A stretch of DNA of 64,000 nucleotides from Gordonibacter faecis (lineage in GTDB: Bacteria > Actinomycetota > Coriobacteriia > Coriobacteriales > Eggerthellaceae), in assembly GCF_030077735.1 (NCBI RefSeq), contig NZ_JASJEU010000012.1:186001-250000 (forward strand). Reading direction: 5' to 3'. Shown one piece after another: positions 8,537-17,380 of this stretch. The notes under the pieces were generated by a model. It was not told the origin of the DNA. It made no database searches and worked only from the letters and a program-made list of their open reading frames with translations. Each line of letters starts with the position of its first letter. Positions within the stretch are counted from its first letter, which is position 1. The position numbers and the translations under genes were made by a program.

Positions 8537-9799
8537 ATGTCTGGAAAACGCATTACGTTCTTCAACGTTGTGGCCATACTTTCGGTTTCATTTATGTATA
8601 TGGCAGTGGGGTCGTTGCTGGCACCCGCGCTCAACGCCATTGCTGAATCATTTCCCGATTCGCCGTTTACTACCGTGCAGCTGGTTATGACGTCATCGTA
8701 TCTAACCATTGCACTGTTTAGCCTGGTATCGGGAGCGTTGGCTAGTAAATTCTCGCGCAAAGCCATAGCTGAAGTGGGACTTCTTATCTACGGTGTGTCC
8801 GCTCTGGTGGGTGCCAATTTGGGTGACCTCACGCTACTTATCGTCGATCGTTTCATTATGGGTGCGGGGTGTGGTTTGTTGCTTCCGCAAGCCACGGCCA
8901 TCATTGTCGATCTGTTTGACGGGCAGAAACGCGAGCGCATGCTTGGCTTCTCCACAGGTGTTGCCAATTTCGGCGCACTGCTGGGTAGCTTGGTGGGTGG
9001 CTACTTTGCAGCCATCGACTGGTCGTTAAACTTTTATGGGTTCGCCATTACCCTGGTCATTTTCATCATTGTGCTCTTCGGTGTGCCGAAGATGCCGGTG
9101 GGCAAGGGAGGCTCAATCGGGGAAAACGTAGCTGATGATGGTGCTGCGGCTGCTGGCGAATCGTTGGGAGCTGCATCCGCTGAATCGGTAACTGCCAGCA
9201 CGCCGCGTTCATCAAAAGGTATGCCATCATTTCTTATTGTGCTGGCCATCGCTATGTTCTTTGTGCAGGTGTACGGCCTGACCACGCCCACGAATATGGC
9301 GAAGTACTACCTTACCGTTCTCCACGGACCAGCGGAACTTTTGGGTGTAACCATGGCGGCCATGACGTTCTTTGCCTTTGTGGCAGGTTTTGTGCTGGTG
9401 TATGTGCGCAAACTGTTCCGTTCCTACACGCCGGTGGTGGCCTGCCTCCTAACAGGCTGCGGATTCGTGCTGCTGTCGCAAGCGACCAGCTGGGAGATGG
9501 CATTAGCGTCAAACGTGCTCATCGGTTTTGCCAACGGTGTGCTCATGCCGTGCATCTTTGTAAAGAATGCCGAACTTGTGTCGCCCGCGCAGCGCAACAT
9601 GTCAACAGCGGTTATCACCTGTGGCATGTACCTGGGCGAATTTGTATGCCCCTACCTTCAGCAGTTCGGCAATTTTGTGATGGGTGATTCTTCGCAGGCT
9701 GCTATGTTCTTGTTCTTCGGTATAGCAGCGTTCGCCATTACGGTATTGGTGTTGGGGTGCATCGTGTTTTTTAATCGTCGGAAGGCGACGCGCGCCTAA
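8537..9799 (+). CDS. MFS transporter
   Basis: 420 residues with 12 predicted membrane helices and a central hydrophilic loop (around residues 190-225, GGSIGENVADDGAAAAG). The loop between helices 2 and 3 has the MFS pattern SGALASKFSRKAIAE, and RFIMGAGCGLLLPQ is a typical helix-4 motif. ATG at 8537 follows AAAGGGGGAG; a GTG at 8522 overlapping the previous gene is less likely. As last gene of the transhydroxylase operon it is likely to import the aromatic substrate or export the product. Transporters of this family accompany catechol dehydroxylases in related gut bacteria. It converges with, and overlaps by four bases, the regulator gene at 9796. Confidence 0.88.
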   Translation: MSGKRITFFNVVAILSVSFMYMAVGSLLAPALNAIAESFPDSPFTTVQLVMTSSYLTIALFSLVSGALASKFSRKAIAEVGLLIYGVSALVGANLGDLTLLIVDRFIMGAGCGLLLPQATAIIVDLFDGQKRERMLGFSTGVANFGALLGSLVGGYFAAIDWSLNFYGFAITLVIFIIVLFGVPKMPVGKGGSIGENVADDGAAAAGESLGAASAESVTASTPRSSKGMPSFLIVLAIAMFFVQVYGLTTPTNMAKYYLTVLHGPAELLGVTMAAMTFFAFVAGFVLVYVRKLFRSYTPVVACLLTGCGFVLLSQATSWEMALASNVLIGFANGVLMPCIFVKNAELVSPAQRNMSTAVITCGMYLGEFVCPYLQQFGNFVMGDSSQAAMFLFFGIAAFAITVLVLGCIVFFNRRKATRA

Positions 9800-11250
9800 A
9801 CGAGGGGCACCTCGCACTGCTCGACGATGTCCATGAGTTCCGCCTGCGCGTTCACACCCATCTTGCGGTAAATGTGGTAGATGTGGGCTTTGGCCGTGTA
9901 GGTGGATATACAGAGTCGATTGCCGATGTACTCGGCGTTCCGCCCGCGCGCCAGGTAAACAAGTACCTGGCTTTCGCGGGCGGACAACTTGAAGCGGTCG
10001 GATACCTCGGCGCAGCGCAGTTCGAACAGCGAATCGGCCGAACGATGGTGGGTGACCACTTCCGCCACGGTGTTGTCCTTCACCGGCACGAATACGGCTA
10101 CAAGGGCCAGCACCAGCAACAATCCCAAAGCGGCGGACGCCAGTGCGGTGGGAAACGTGCCAGCGGGGCCAGGATCTACCGCGCGAACAGCCGCCTCAAG
10201 AGCGATTCCTGCTGCTAAGCCAAGCGGGATGCTGAGGCGGCCGCGGGCGAGGTAGCGTACCGACCGCGCGCGATCGGTACTGGCCAGTGCGGTGAGCGCT
10301 GAGAGGTCGGCCAGGTCGAAGCACACGAGTAGGGCTACCAGCACCAGGCAAATGCCCACGTGAAACGCAGGTGGTGCAAACAAAACGGCCAGAAAACCCA
10401 CCACCAATAGCACGAGCATTGCCTTTTCTACCCATCCGAATGGCAGGTAGCGCTTCAACGCGCGGCTGAGCACATTCTGCGCGAGGGCGCCCACGGCTAC
10501 CGCCACTGTGGTCAGCGTCAGAAAGGCGTCTGAAGCTGGTTGAGCCGTGATGAAACCCACCACCATGCCGAACAGTGCACCATAAGCGACCACGGTAAGT
10601 CCTGTGATGCGGAAGAATTCGATGCGTTCTCCTTCGCGCTCGCTTGGGGAGGGAGTCTGATCGAACACGTGATGCTTCAAATAGATAAGCACGGCGTAGG
10701 CCAGCAGCGGTAATGCGGCAACTGCCGATGGTTGAATAGGGAGGCTGACATGAGCCAGTACAAAGGCCACGACGGCAGCCGCAGCCATGGCGAATCCGTA
10801 GCGTGCTCCCACGTCGCGGCGCCATTCGATGGAGAGCAGGTCGGCGTAGCTAGCAAGACACCATGCGAACGACACGCCAGCAAGCGCGGAGGCCGCGACC
10901 GAAAGACTCACGCTCAGTGTGGGGGGCAGTGCTGTGAGTAGGGTAGTTTCGTTTGACAGTATTTGGATTGCGCTGGCTGGCACGGTACCCAAAAAACCTC
11001 CAAGGGCGGATCGCAGGGGATGAATGTGCGAAGATGACGCGCCACGCGCGACGATTGCGCCTGAGCAGAGTGCCGCACCGGCGAAAAAACCAATCGCACG
11101 TGGGACGGCGTAAATCCCTCCGAGCGCGGGTCCTGGGGCGACGAACACAAAAAGCAGTACCCATGCCCACAGAAAAGCAAGGCCGGCTACCGCTACGGGA
11201 AGAAGCACGCGCACGCTTGTTTTAGGGATCGTGTTTTTTTGCTCGGGCAT
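9796..11250 (-). CDS. LuxR family regulator with N-terminal membrane domain
   Basis: 484 residues. The first 390 or so form about 10-12 hydrophobic helices. The last 65 hold a LuxR-type helix-turn-helix (LSARESQVLVYLARGRN, then STYTAKAHIYHIYRKMGV). There is no receiver or autoinducer domain, so the membrane part itself is presumably the sensor. ATG at 11250 has GGAGG upstream. It converges on the MFS gene and diverges from the second DASS permease at 11539, so it is a candidate regulator of both. Proteins of this design are numerous in Eggerthellaceae, beside inducible reductase genes. A 21-base palindrome at 11345-11365 in the upstream gap is a candidate binding site. Confidence 0.9.
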   Translation of the reverse strand: MPEQKNTIPKTSVRVLLPVAVAGLAFLWAWVLLFVFVAPGPALGGIYAVPRAIGFFAGAALCSGAIVARGASSSHIHPLRSALGGFLGTVPASAIQILSNETTLLTALPPTLSVSLSVAASALAGVSFAWCLASYADLLSIEWRRDVGARYGFAMAAAAVVAFVLAHVSLPIQPSAVAALPLLAYAVLIYLKHHVFDQTPSPSEREGERIEFFRITGLTVVAYGALFGMVVGFITAQPASDAFLTLTTVAVAVGALAQNVLSRALKRYLPFGWVEKAMLVLLVVGFLAVLFAPPAFHVGICLVLVALLVCFDLADLSALTALASTDRARSVRYLARGRLSIPLGLAAGIALEAAVRAVDPGPAGTFPTALASAALGLLLVLALVAVFVPVKDNTVAEVVTHHRSADSLFELRCAEVSDRFKLSARESQVLVYLARGRNAEYIGNRLCISTYTAKAHIYHIYRKMGVNAQAELMDIVEQCEVPLV

Positions 11251-11344
11251 AACGCCTCCTAGCTGCGGCGGAAAGACGCATTGCTAGTATGTTCGCAAAA
11301 TTGCCGCCTCGCATTGGCCGACGGGTGTTATCCGACTTGAACTC

Positions 11345-11365
11345 TTTACTACTTTGAGTAGTAAA
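11345..11365. promoter_or_regulatory. Palindromic operator candidate
   Basis: TTTACTACT-ttg-AGTAGTAAA is a perfect nine-base inverted repeat. It lies in the 288-base gap between the divergent LuxR regulator (start 11250) and the DASS permease (start 11539). A related half-site, CGTACTACTC, follows at 11381-11390. LuxR-type domains bind as dimers to palindromes, which fits; direct evidence is lacking. Confidence 0.45.
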
Positions 11366-11538
11366 GACCCGTTTTCACCTCGTACTACTCAGGTTTCTAT
11401 ACGCGGTCGCCAGTTTGAGTTTTCGGGCCTGATTCGGGCGAAGCCGCAGAGGGGATACCGTGTATCGCGGGGATAGTACCGAAGTCCCTGGGGTCTGTCA
11501 AGGAACCTTCCCCAGCGGAAGGCACAAGGGGGTATCGT

Positions 11539-12963
11539 ATGGCTGGATCGATTAAAAAGCAGCGCAGCCAACCGTCCGTGGCACGTCGTGTGGTGTGCGT
11601 GAGTATTGCGGTGGTGCTTGTTGTGGCGGCTTGGGTGGGGCCGACGCCGGAGGGGTTGACGGTTGCGGGGAAGATGTCGCTCGCTCTTATGGTGTCGGGT
11701 ATCTTCTTATGGGTGACCGAGCCCATCCCGGTGGCCATTTCGGGTCTTGTCATGATGATTCTCATGCCGGTGTTTGGCGTGTTGGAGTTCAACGGGGGCG
11801 TGTGGAGTGGGTTTATCAGCAGTGTGATTTTCTTCATTCTGGCGTCGTTTGGTATTACGGCGGCATTGCTGAAAACGAAGTTGCCCACAAAGATTGTGTT
11901 TGCCCTCATGCGGCTGACGAAGGGAAACGCGCGGGCCACGGTGCTGGCGTTTATGGTGTCGGCTGCGGTTCTGTCCTTCTTCATTTCTGACTTGCCGTGC
12001 ACAGCGCTGTTTGCGGGCATTGCGGTGTCCAGCATCTTGAAAATTGAGGGGTGCGAGCCGGGTTCTTCCAACCTGGGGCGAGCGCTCATGATTGGTATTA
12101 CGTATGCGTCGGTGGTGGGCGGGCAGTCCATTCCGTCGGGCAGTGCCATGAACATCATGGCCATGAATGTGCTGGCAGCGAACACGGGTATTGAGATATC
12201 GTTTCTCGACTGGACGGCCATTTGCCTTCCGATTTCGCTGGTGTTGCTGGTGGTGTGCTGGCTTTCGGTGGTGCTGGTATTCAAGCCTGAACCCATCTCA
12301 CCGGCTACGATGAACTGTATTGAACGCAACGGCCAGGCAGTCGGCAAGCTGGAACTGCTCGATTGGAAGGTGCTGGGCATTATTGGCGTAACGTTCGCGC
12401 TGTGGATTGCCAGCAACTGGACGGGGTGGGATGCCACGGCTATTGCGGTGCTGGCGCTGGTGCTGTTCTTTGTGCCGGGGCTCGATGTGCTTACGTGGCG
12501 CGAATACACCGCGTCGGTCTCGTGGAACATTGTGCTGCTCATTGGCTGTGTTCAGTCGCTCTCAGGCGGCATCAAGGAGCAGGGCGCAGCCAGCTGGTTG
12601 TTTGGATCTACGGTGGGCAAGCTTGCGGTGAGCGGTGGGGCTATTGTGGGTGCCACTGCGGCGTTGCTGCCCCTGTTGCGCCTGGTGATTCCCGTGGGGC
12701 CGGCGTTTATTGCCATTTGTCTTATTCCGCTGGCATCGCTGTCAACGGCTTTCGGGGTGAGCCCGGTGGTGTTCACCGTCATTGTGGCGGTGAACGCTTC
12801 GACGACGTTCCTCATGGGCGTGGATGGCAACAACATGCTGTCGTTCCGCTATGGGTATTGGAAGATGACCGATTTCTTCAAATCTGGCGTGTTGCCCACG
12901 GCTGCCATGATACTTCTGCATGCAACGGTGCTTGCGCCTTTGGTGGCGCTGGTGGGGTACTAG
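11539..12963 (+). CDS. SLC13/DASS family anion:sodium symporter
   Basis: 474 residues, paralogous along its whole length to the permease at 3011-4450. It shares LWVTEPIPVAISGL, SDLPCTALFAG, GGxxxPSGSAMNIM and NASTTFLMGVDGNNM near the C-terminus. There are roughly 11-12 membrane helices. ATG at 11539 follows AAGGGGG, the same unusual G-rich ribosome site as its paralogue. It lies between two membrane LuxR regulators, divergent from one and convergent with the other (stop at 13020). Substrate not determined; a dicarboxylate or other organic anion is usual for the family. Confidence 0.87.
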   Translation: MAGSIKKQRSQPSVARRVVCVSIAVVLVVAAWVGPTPEGLTVAGKMSLALMVSGIFLWVTEPIPVAISGLVMMILMPVFGVLEFNGGVWSGFISSVIFFILASFGITAALLKTKLPTKIVFALMRLTKGNARATVLAFMVSAAVLSFFISDLPCTALFAGIAVSSILKIEGCEPGSSNLGRALMIGITYASVVGGQSIPSGSAMNIMAMNVLAANTGIEISFLDWTAICLPISLVLLVVCWLSVVLVFKPEPISPATMNCIERNGQAVGKLELLDWKVLGIIGVTFALWIASNWTGWDATAIAVLALVLFFVPGLDVLTWREYTASVSWNIVLLIGCVQSLSGGIKEQGAASWLFGSTVGKLAVSGGAIVGATAALLPLLRLVIPVGPAFIAICLIPLASLSTAFGVSPVVFTVIVAVNASTTFLMGVDGNNMLSFRYGYWKMTDFFKSGVLPTAAMILLHATVLAPLVALVGY

Positions 12964-13019
12964 GCGGGCTGGCCTGCTTGTGTGGTCTGCTGGTCGGGCA
13001 GTTGCGGGCGCGCAGGTTG

Positions 13020-14420
13020 TTACTGGTACATGATTTCGGTCGAGTCTACTATTGAGATAAGTTCCTGCTGGGAATTGATGCCCATCTTCTGATAGATGTG
13101 ATACACGTGCGTCTTTGCCGTGTATGCGGAAATGCTCAGTTCGTCGGCGATGAACTGAGCATTTCGCCCCTTCGCCAGGTAATACAAAATTTCCTGCTCG
13201 CGGTTCGACAACTTGTAGTCCTGGGCGGCCTGGTTGCAGCGCTGTTTGAAATAGCCGCCTTCAAGTAATTCGCCCTTCACTGTCTTATCGGCGAAGGTGT
13301 TGTCCTTGAAGGGGACGAATGCCGCCAGAAGTGCCAGAGCCACCAGTAGCACCAGCGCGCCATAGGGCAGGTAGGTGAACAGGCTCGGGTTCACGCGCTC
13401 GATGATGAGGCATGCCGACCAGCTCACAATCATACCGGCGGGCAAGACGAGTTGCCCACGTGCGATGCGCCAAAACGGCGAAGGGTGGCCGCTGGCAAAT
13501 CCAACCAGCGCCGCCATGTTCGAAAAGTCCAGGAATACGTACACACCAACGATAAACAAGCAGCACGCCAGCGTGAGACTGGGCCCGAAGAACGCCAGCC
13601 CCGCGAAGCCTGCGAAGAGCAGCAGGAGCGACAACTTCTCGGCAACACCAAATGGCAGGTAGCGCTTCACCAGTACATTCAGTGCTAAGTGTAGTCCAGC
13701 GCCGCACGCGATGGCTAATGTTATGGCTAGCGGGTTCACCGCATTCAGATCGCGGCACAAAAGGTACAACGCTATGCCGAACAGGGCGCCGAACACCGCC
13801 ACAGTGAAACCTGTCAGGGGGAATAGACGCGTCTGCTCAAGCGGGGACTCGGGCTCCTGTTCGCTTCCGACAATATGCGTGCGCACATACTGAAGCACAA
13901 CGAGCGAGATCAATGGCAGCGCGATAAGCGCCACGTCGCCGTAGGGCGCGCGCAGTTCGCACGCGAACAAATACAGCACGGCTCCTGCGAGCGCGCTGGC
14001 CGAGAGGTAGGCACCTACATCCTTCTGCCAGCCCACCATAAACACCTTCGGCCACAGAAGAAAAATGAGCGAGAAGCCACCGCCTGCCAAAGCCCACGCA
14101 ATGAAGAACGCCACAGGCGAAACGGCGATATAGTGAGCCATGATGTTGAAAAGGCTGAGTGGTAGCGTGAGTAGCGCTGCGGCGCGCGGTAGCGGGTCGC
14201 GTTCCGTGCGGGCGAACAGGTCGCGCTTTACGTATACCAGCAGCATGACGGCCAGCATGCCCACGAGAAAGGCCAGTTTCAGCAAGAGCGAGGTTTCCTC
14301 GCCGGCGTGATTTGCTGGGTAGGGGCTTAGTAATACCAGGTAGAACCAGGCCCAAAAGCAAGCGAAGCCCGCCGAAGCGACGGGCAGCATTGTGCGGATG
14401 TGCGCTTTCTTTACTTTCAT
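13020..14420 (-). CDS. LuxR family regulator with N-terminal membrane domain
   Basis: 466 residues: about 12 hydrophobic segments, then a C-terminal LuxR helix-turn-helix (LSNREQEILYYLAKGRN and SAYTAKTHVYHIYQKMGI). It is a close relative of the regulator at 9796-11250. I chose ATG at 14420 because GGGGAGGA lies nine bases upstream; the frame is open to 14504, but the extra 28 codons have no ribosome site. A TATAAT-type -10 on the minus strand lies at 14482-14487. It converges with the second DASS permease. Its target may be the permease or genes outside the window. Confidence 0.88.
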   Translation of the reverse strand: MKVKKAHIRTMLPVASAGFACFWAWFYLVLLSPYPANHAGEETSLLLKLAFLVGMLAVMLLVYVKRDLFARTERDPLPRAAALLTLPLSLFNIMAHYIAVSPVAFFIAWALAGGGFSLIFLLWPKVFMVGWQKDVGAYLSASALAGAVLYLFACELRAPYGDVALIALPLISLVVLQYVRTHIVGSEQEPESPLEQTRLFPLTGFTVAVFGALFGIALYLLCRDLNAVNPLAITLAIACGAGLHLALNVLVKRYLPFGVAEKLSLLLLFAGFAGLAFFGPSLTLACCLFIVGVYVFLDFSNMAALVGFASGHPSPFWRIARGQLVLPAGMIVSWSACLIIERVNPSLFTYLPYGALVLLVALALLAAFVPFKDNTFADKTVKGELLEGGYFKQRCNQAAQDYKLSNREQEILYYLAKGRNAQFIADELSISAYTAKTHVYHIYQKMGINSQQELISIVDSTEIMYQ

Positions 14421-14570
14421 GTGCGAATCCTCCCCTGAATCAGGTGTCGTTCGAAGGGGATCGAGCGACACCAAGAATACTATTATAGTCGAACTTTTCG
14501 GCACGCTTGGGTGAGGGCTGCGGCTGAATAGTAGGACGGATGCTGCGAGGCCTCACGGGTGCCTTATCCC

Positions 14571-15575
14571 CTACGCGGCTACTTCCTGAATGGAGGGCAG
14601 GGCCACTATGAAGCAGGCGCCGCCTTGGGGGAGGTTGATGGCTTCTACGGTGCCGTCGTGAGCTTCCACCACGGACTTGACGATGGCCAGCCCGAGTCCG
14701 GTGCCACCGGTGCCGCGACTGCGCGAGGCGTCGGCGCGGTAGAAGCGGTCGAACAGCAACTTGGGGTCTACGTCGCCGAAGCCGGGGCCGTCGTCCTTCA
14801 CGGCTAATATGGAGTTGCCGCGCAGACCGAACAGTTCAATGATAATGTGCCCGCCTGGCTCAATGAAGCGGCTCGCATTCTCTACGAGGTTCGTTACGGC
14901 CTGCTTGAGGCGGTCGAGGTTGCCCAGCACGTCGGGTGCCTCGCCGACAACCTGGGTGTGGGCGCCGCGGTCGCGCAGAATGGGCTCAAGCGCATCCAGC
15001 ACGTTGTGGGCGAGGTTCTTCAGGTTCACGCGCGAAAGCTCCATCGGCGCGTTGTCGGCCTCAATGCGCTGCAGCGTCAAAAGGTCGTTCGTCAGTCGGC
15101 TCAGCCGCTCGCTTTCGGTGATGATGATGGAGCAGAACTTCGCGTGCAATTCGGCTGGTAGGTCGGGGTCTTGCAGCATTTCGGCGTTGCCGCGGATGGC
15201 TGTGAGTGGCGTGCGCAGCTCGTGGGCCACGTCGCTCACGAACGCGGACTGCCGATGTTCTTTCAGCGCGAGGTCGGCCTGCTGCGACTTCGTCTTGCGC
15301 ACCAACTGGTCGATAGTGCGCGCCAACTCATCGGCTTCGTGCAGGCGCCCGTCAGGGGCTAACGTCACATCGGCGCCGGAGCGCACGGCTTGCGTTTTCT
15401 TCACCAACACGTTCAGCGGCTCAGCAAGAAAGTGGCCAATGATCAGGCTCAACACAAACGTTATCACGCCCGTGGGTAGTAAAAGCAGAAACGCCTCCGG
15501 CGGAGTGCCGAAGGCGAGAAAGCATATGAGGATGACGATGGTGCCGGCAAGCAGCATCAACAGCGTTGCCAGCAA
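14571..15575 (-). CDS. Sensor histidine kinase with two adjacent membrane helices
   Basis: The order is: two transmembrane helices separated by only a few residues (residues 1-50), HAMP-like linker, HisKA domain with phospho-accepting histidine in VAHELRTPLTAIRGN, and HATPase with N box (NLVENASR), G1 (DDGPGFGD) and G2 (GGTGLGLAIV). The lack of an extracytoplasmic domain suggests sensing within the membrane. It partners the response regulator directly upstream. The start is unclear. TTG at 15575 is the first usual start codon, but the frame continues upstream through nine more codons to ATA at 15602, which overlaps the regulator's stop and would give the better N-terminus (MKRLQTYFS). No good ribosome site precedes TTG. 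Confidence 0.85.
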   Translation of the reverse strand: MLATLLMLLAGTIVILICFLAFGTPPEAFLLLLPTGVITFVLSLIIGHFLAEPLNVLVKKTQAVRSGADVTLAPDGRLHEADELARTIDQLVRKTKSQQADLALKEHRQSAFVSDVAHELRTPLTAIRGNAEMLQDPDLPAELHAKFCSIIITESERLSRLTNDLLTLQRIEADNAPMELSRVNLKNLAHNVLDALEPILRDRGAHTQVVGEAPDVLGNLDRLKQAVTNLVENASRFIEPGGHIIIELFGLRGNSILAVKDDGPGFGDVDPKLLFDRFYRADASRSRGTGGTGLGLAIVKSVVEAHDGTVEAINLPQGGACFIVALPSIQEVAA

Positions 15576-15598
15576 TGAAAAGTATGTTTGCAGTCGTT

Positions 15599-16294
15599 TT
15601 ATTGTTTGAACCTGTACCCGTATCCGCGAACCGTCTCCACCAAGCCGGGATCGTACCCGGCCCCCTCAATCTTATCACGCAGGCGCTTGATGTGGGTGTC
15701 AACGGTCTTCGTCTCCGTCAAGTATTCCCAACCCCATGCGTCGCGCAGCAGGTCTTCGCGCGATACCACCTTGCCGGCGTTCTTCATAAGGCTGGCAAGC
15801 AGCTCGAACTCGCGGGGCGTGAGGTCAATTTCGCCCTGCTCACCGGAGGCGGTGTGGGCATCCTCGTCCAGTGTGATGCCGCTGGCCGTGATGGCGCGAT
15901 TCGCGCCTGGGAAGTCGCCACCCGAACCACGACGCAGAAGGGCGCGCACGCGTGCAATGAGTTCGCGCACGCCGAAGGGCTTTGCCAGGTAGTCGTCGCC
16001 GCCAATTTCCAGACCAACGACCTTGTCCAGCTCTGTGTCGCGCGCGGACAGGAACAACACGGGTACGGTAGTTTTCGAGCGCAGACGACGGCACAGTTCG
16101 TAGCCATCCATGCCAGGCAGCATGATATCCAGGACAAACAGGTCGTACGGGTTCTTAGTCGCTAAGGCCAGCGCTTCCTCGCCGTTGTCGACCACATCGG
16201 TATAGAAACCTTCCTTCTTCAGCGCGTAGCTGACGAATTCCGTGATGGAAGGTTCATCGTCAACGACGAGAATGCGGTTGGGTGTATCGTTCAT
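15599..16294 (-). CDS. OmpR-family response regulator
   Basis: 231 residues. The receiver domain (residues 7-120) has acidic pair DDE, phospho-acceptor D in FVLDIMLPGMDG, the conserved Ser of FLSA and the lysine in AKPF. The C-terminal winged helix (about 135-230) has TPREFELLASLMKNAG and TKTVDTHIKRLRDKI, typical of OmpR/PhoB. It is cotranscribed with the histidine kinase that follows. The regulon is unknown; divergent coaX is probably not a target. Confidence 0.93.
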   Translation of the reverse strand: MNDTPNRILVVDDEPSITEFVSYALKKEGFYTDVVDNGEEALALATKNPYDLFVLDIMLPGMDGYELCRRLRSKTTVPVLFLSARDTELDKVVGLEIGGDDYLAKPFGVRELIARVRALLRRGSGGDFPGANRAITASGITLDEDAHTASGEQGEIDLTPREFELLASLMKNAGKVVSREDLLRDAWGWEYLTETKTVDTHIKRLRDKIEGAGYDPGLVETVRGYGYRFKQ

Positions 16295-16417
16295 GTGATA
16301 CCTTTCTACGAGCGCAGTGTCAGACGATGGGGCGGGTATCCGCTTGATATAATGAATAGCTGCAACTATATCCGTTCCCGTCTAGAGTGCCTGCTTTCGA
16401 GGGGGTTTGTCAAAAAC

Positions 16418-17197
16418 ATGTTACTTGCTATCGACGTGGGGAACACGCAAACCGTGGTGGGCGTGTATGACGGCGAACATCTGGAACACATGTGGCGCGT
16501 GGCTACGAACAAAAGCCACACGGCCGATGAGTTGCGCGTGAAAGTGGAGCCGCTGCTGGCGTCCGAGGGCATTGCGCGCGAAGCGGTGCGCGGTGCGGCG
16601 TTGGCCTCGGTGGTGCCGCAGCTCACGCAGGCGTGGTGTGCCGCACTTGAGCGTATGCTGGGTGCCGCGCCGCTGGTGTGTACGGCCGAAGCGGCAGGTG
16701 AGTTGTTCCCCACGACGTATGCGAACCCTGGCGAAATTGGGGCCGATCGCGTGGCGGATGCCGTGGCAGCGCGCGTGCTGTACGGTGCGCCCGTGGTGGT
16801 GGTGGACTTTGGTACGGCGACGAATATCGAGGTCATCGACCATAAGGGGCGCTTTATCGGCGGTGTCATTGCGCCGGGTGTGGACACGAGCGCCGCGGCG
16901 CTGTTCTCGCGCGCCACGCGCTTGGCGGCCATCGACCTGGTTGACCCTCACACGGCCATCGGTCACAGCACGGAAGAGGCCATTCAGGCCGGCATTGTCT
17001 ACGGCGAGGCCGACCGCGTAGATGGCCTGGTGCGTCGCATCTTCGCCCAACTGGGCTACGAAGCCCCTGTGGTGGCAACGGGCGGCCTGGCCTCACGCGT
17101 GGCCGAACAATCAAGCACCATCACCGCCATCAACAGCGAACTAACCCTCGAAGGCCTACGCCTCATCCACGAGGCCCGCAAGGGCAACGCGGCCTAA
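16418..17197 (+). CDS. coaX: Type III pantothenate kinase
   Basis: 259 residues, the usual length for CoaX. It phosphorylates pantothenate in the first step of coenzyme A synthesis. It shows the ASKHA-fold motifs: phosphate-1 MLLAIDVGNTQTVVG at the N-terminus, the EIGADRVADAVAA segment with the catalytic aspartate, VVDFGTATNIEVID and GGVIAPGVDTSAAALFSRATRL. The open frame begins at 16295, but family alignment puts the start at ATG 16418, with GAGGGGG about 13 bases upstream. The other frame in this region is an antisense shadow. Confidence 0.95.
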   Translation: MLLAIDVGNTQTVVGVYDGEHLEHMWRVATNKSHTADELRVKVEPLLASEGIAREAVRGAALASVVPQLTQAWCAALERMLGAAPLVCTAEAAGELFPTTYANPGEIGADRVADAVAARVLYGAPVVVVDFGTATNIEVIDHKGRFIGGVIAPGVDTSAAALFSRATRLAAIDLVDPHTAIGHSTEEAIQAGIVYGEADRVDGLVRRIFAQLGYEAPVVATGGLASRVAEQSSTITAINSELTLEGLRLIHEARKGNAA

Positions 17198-17200
17198 ACT

Positions 17201-17220
17201 TCTTACTATATATAGTAAGA
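17201..17220. promoter_or_regulatory. Perfect 20-base palindrome after coaX
   Basis: TCTTACTATATATAGTAAGA reads the same on both strands. It starts four bases after the coaX stop. It could be an AT-rich terminator stem, but it has no loop and no U-tract, or an operator for the fhs gene that starts at 17381. Its symmetry favours protein binding. Confidence 0.4.
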
Positions 17221-17380
17221 GAATCCGTTTCGGCTTGGCACGTTCCGGCTGCTGGTATTTGTTGGCACTTGGGGGAACGAGGGCGAACGCGCGGGTTAAA
17301 ACCAGTAGAATGAGGTGAGACGAGAGAAGGGGAAGGCTGTGGCTTTTCCCTTGTGAAGCTGAGGAAAGGAAGGGCCCGAC

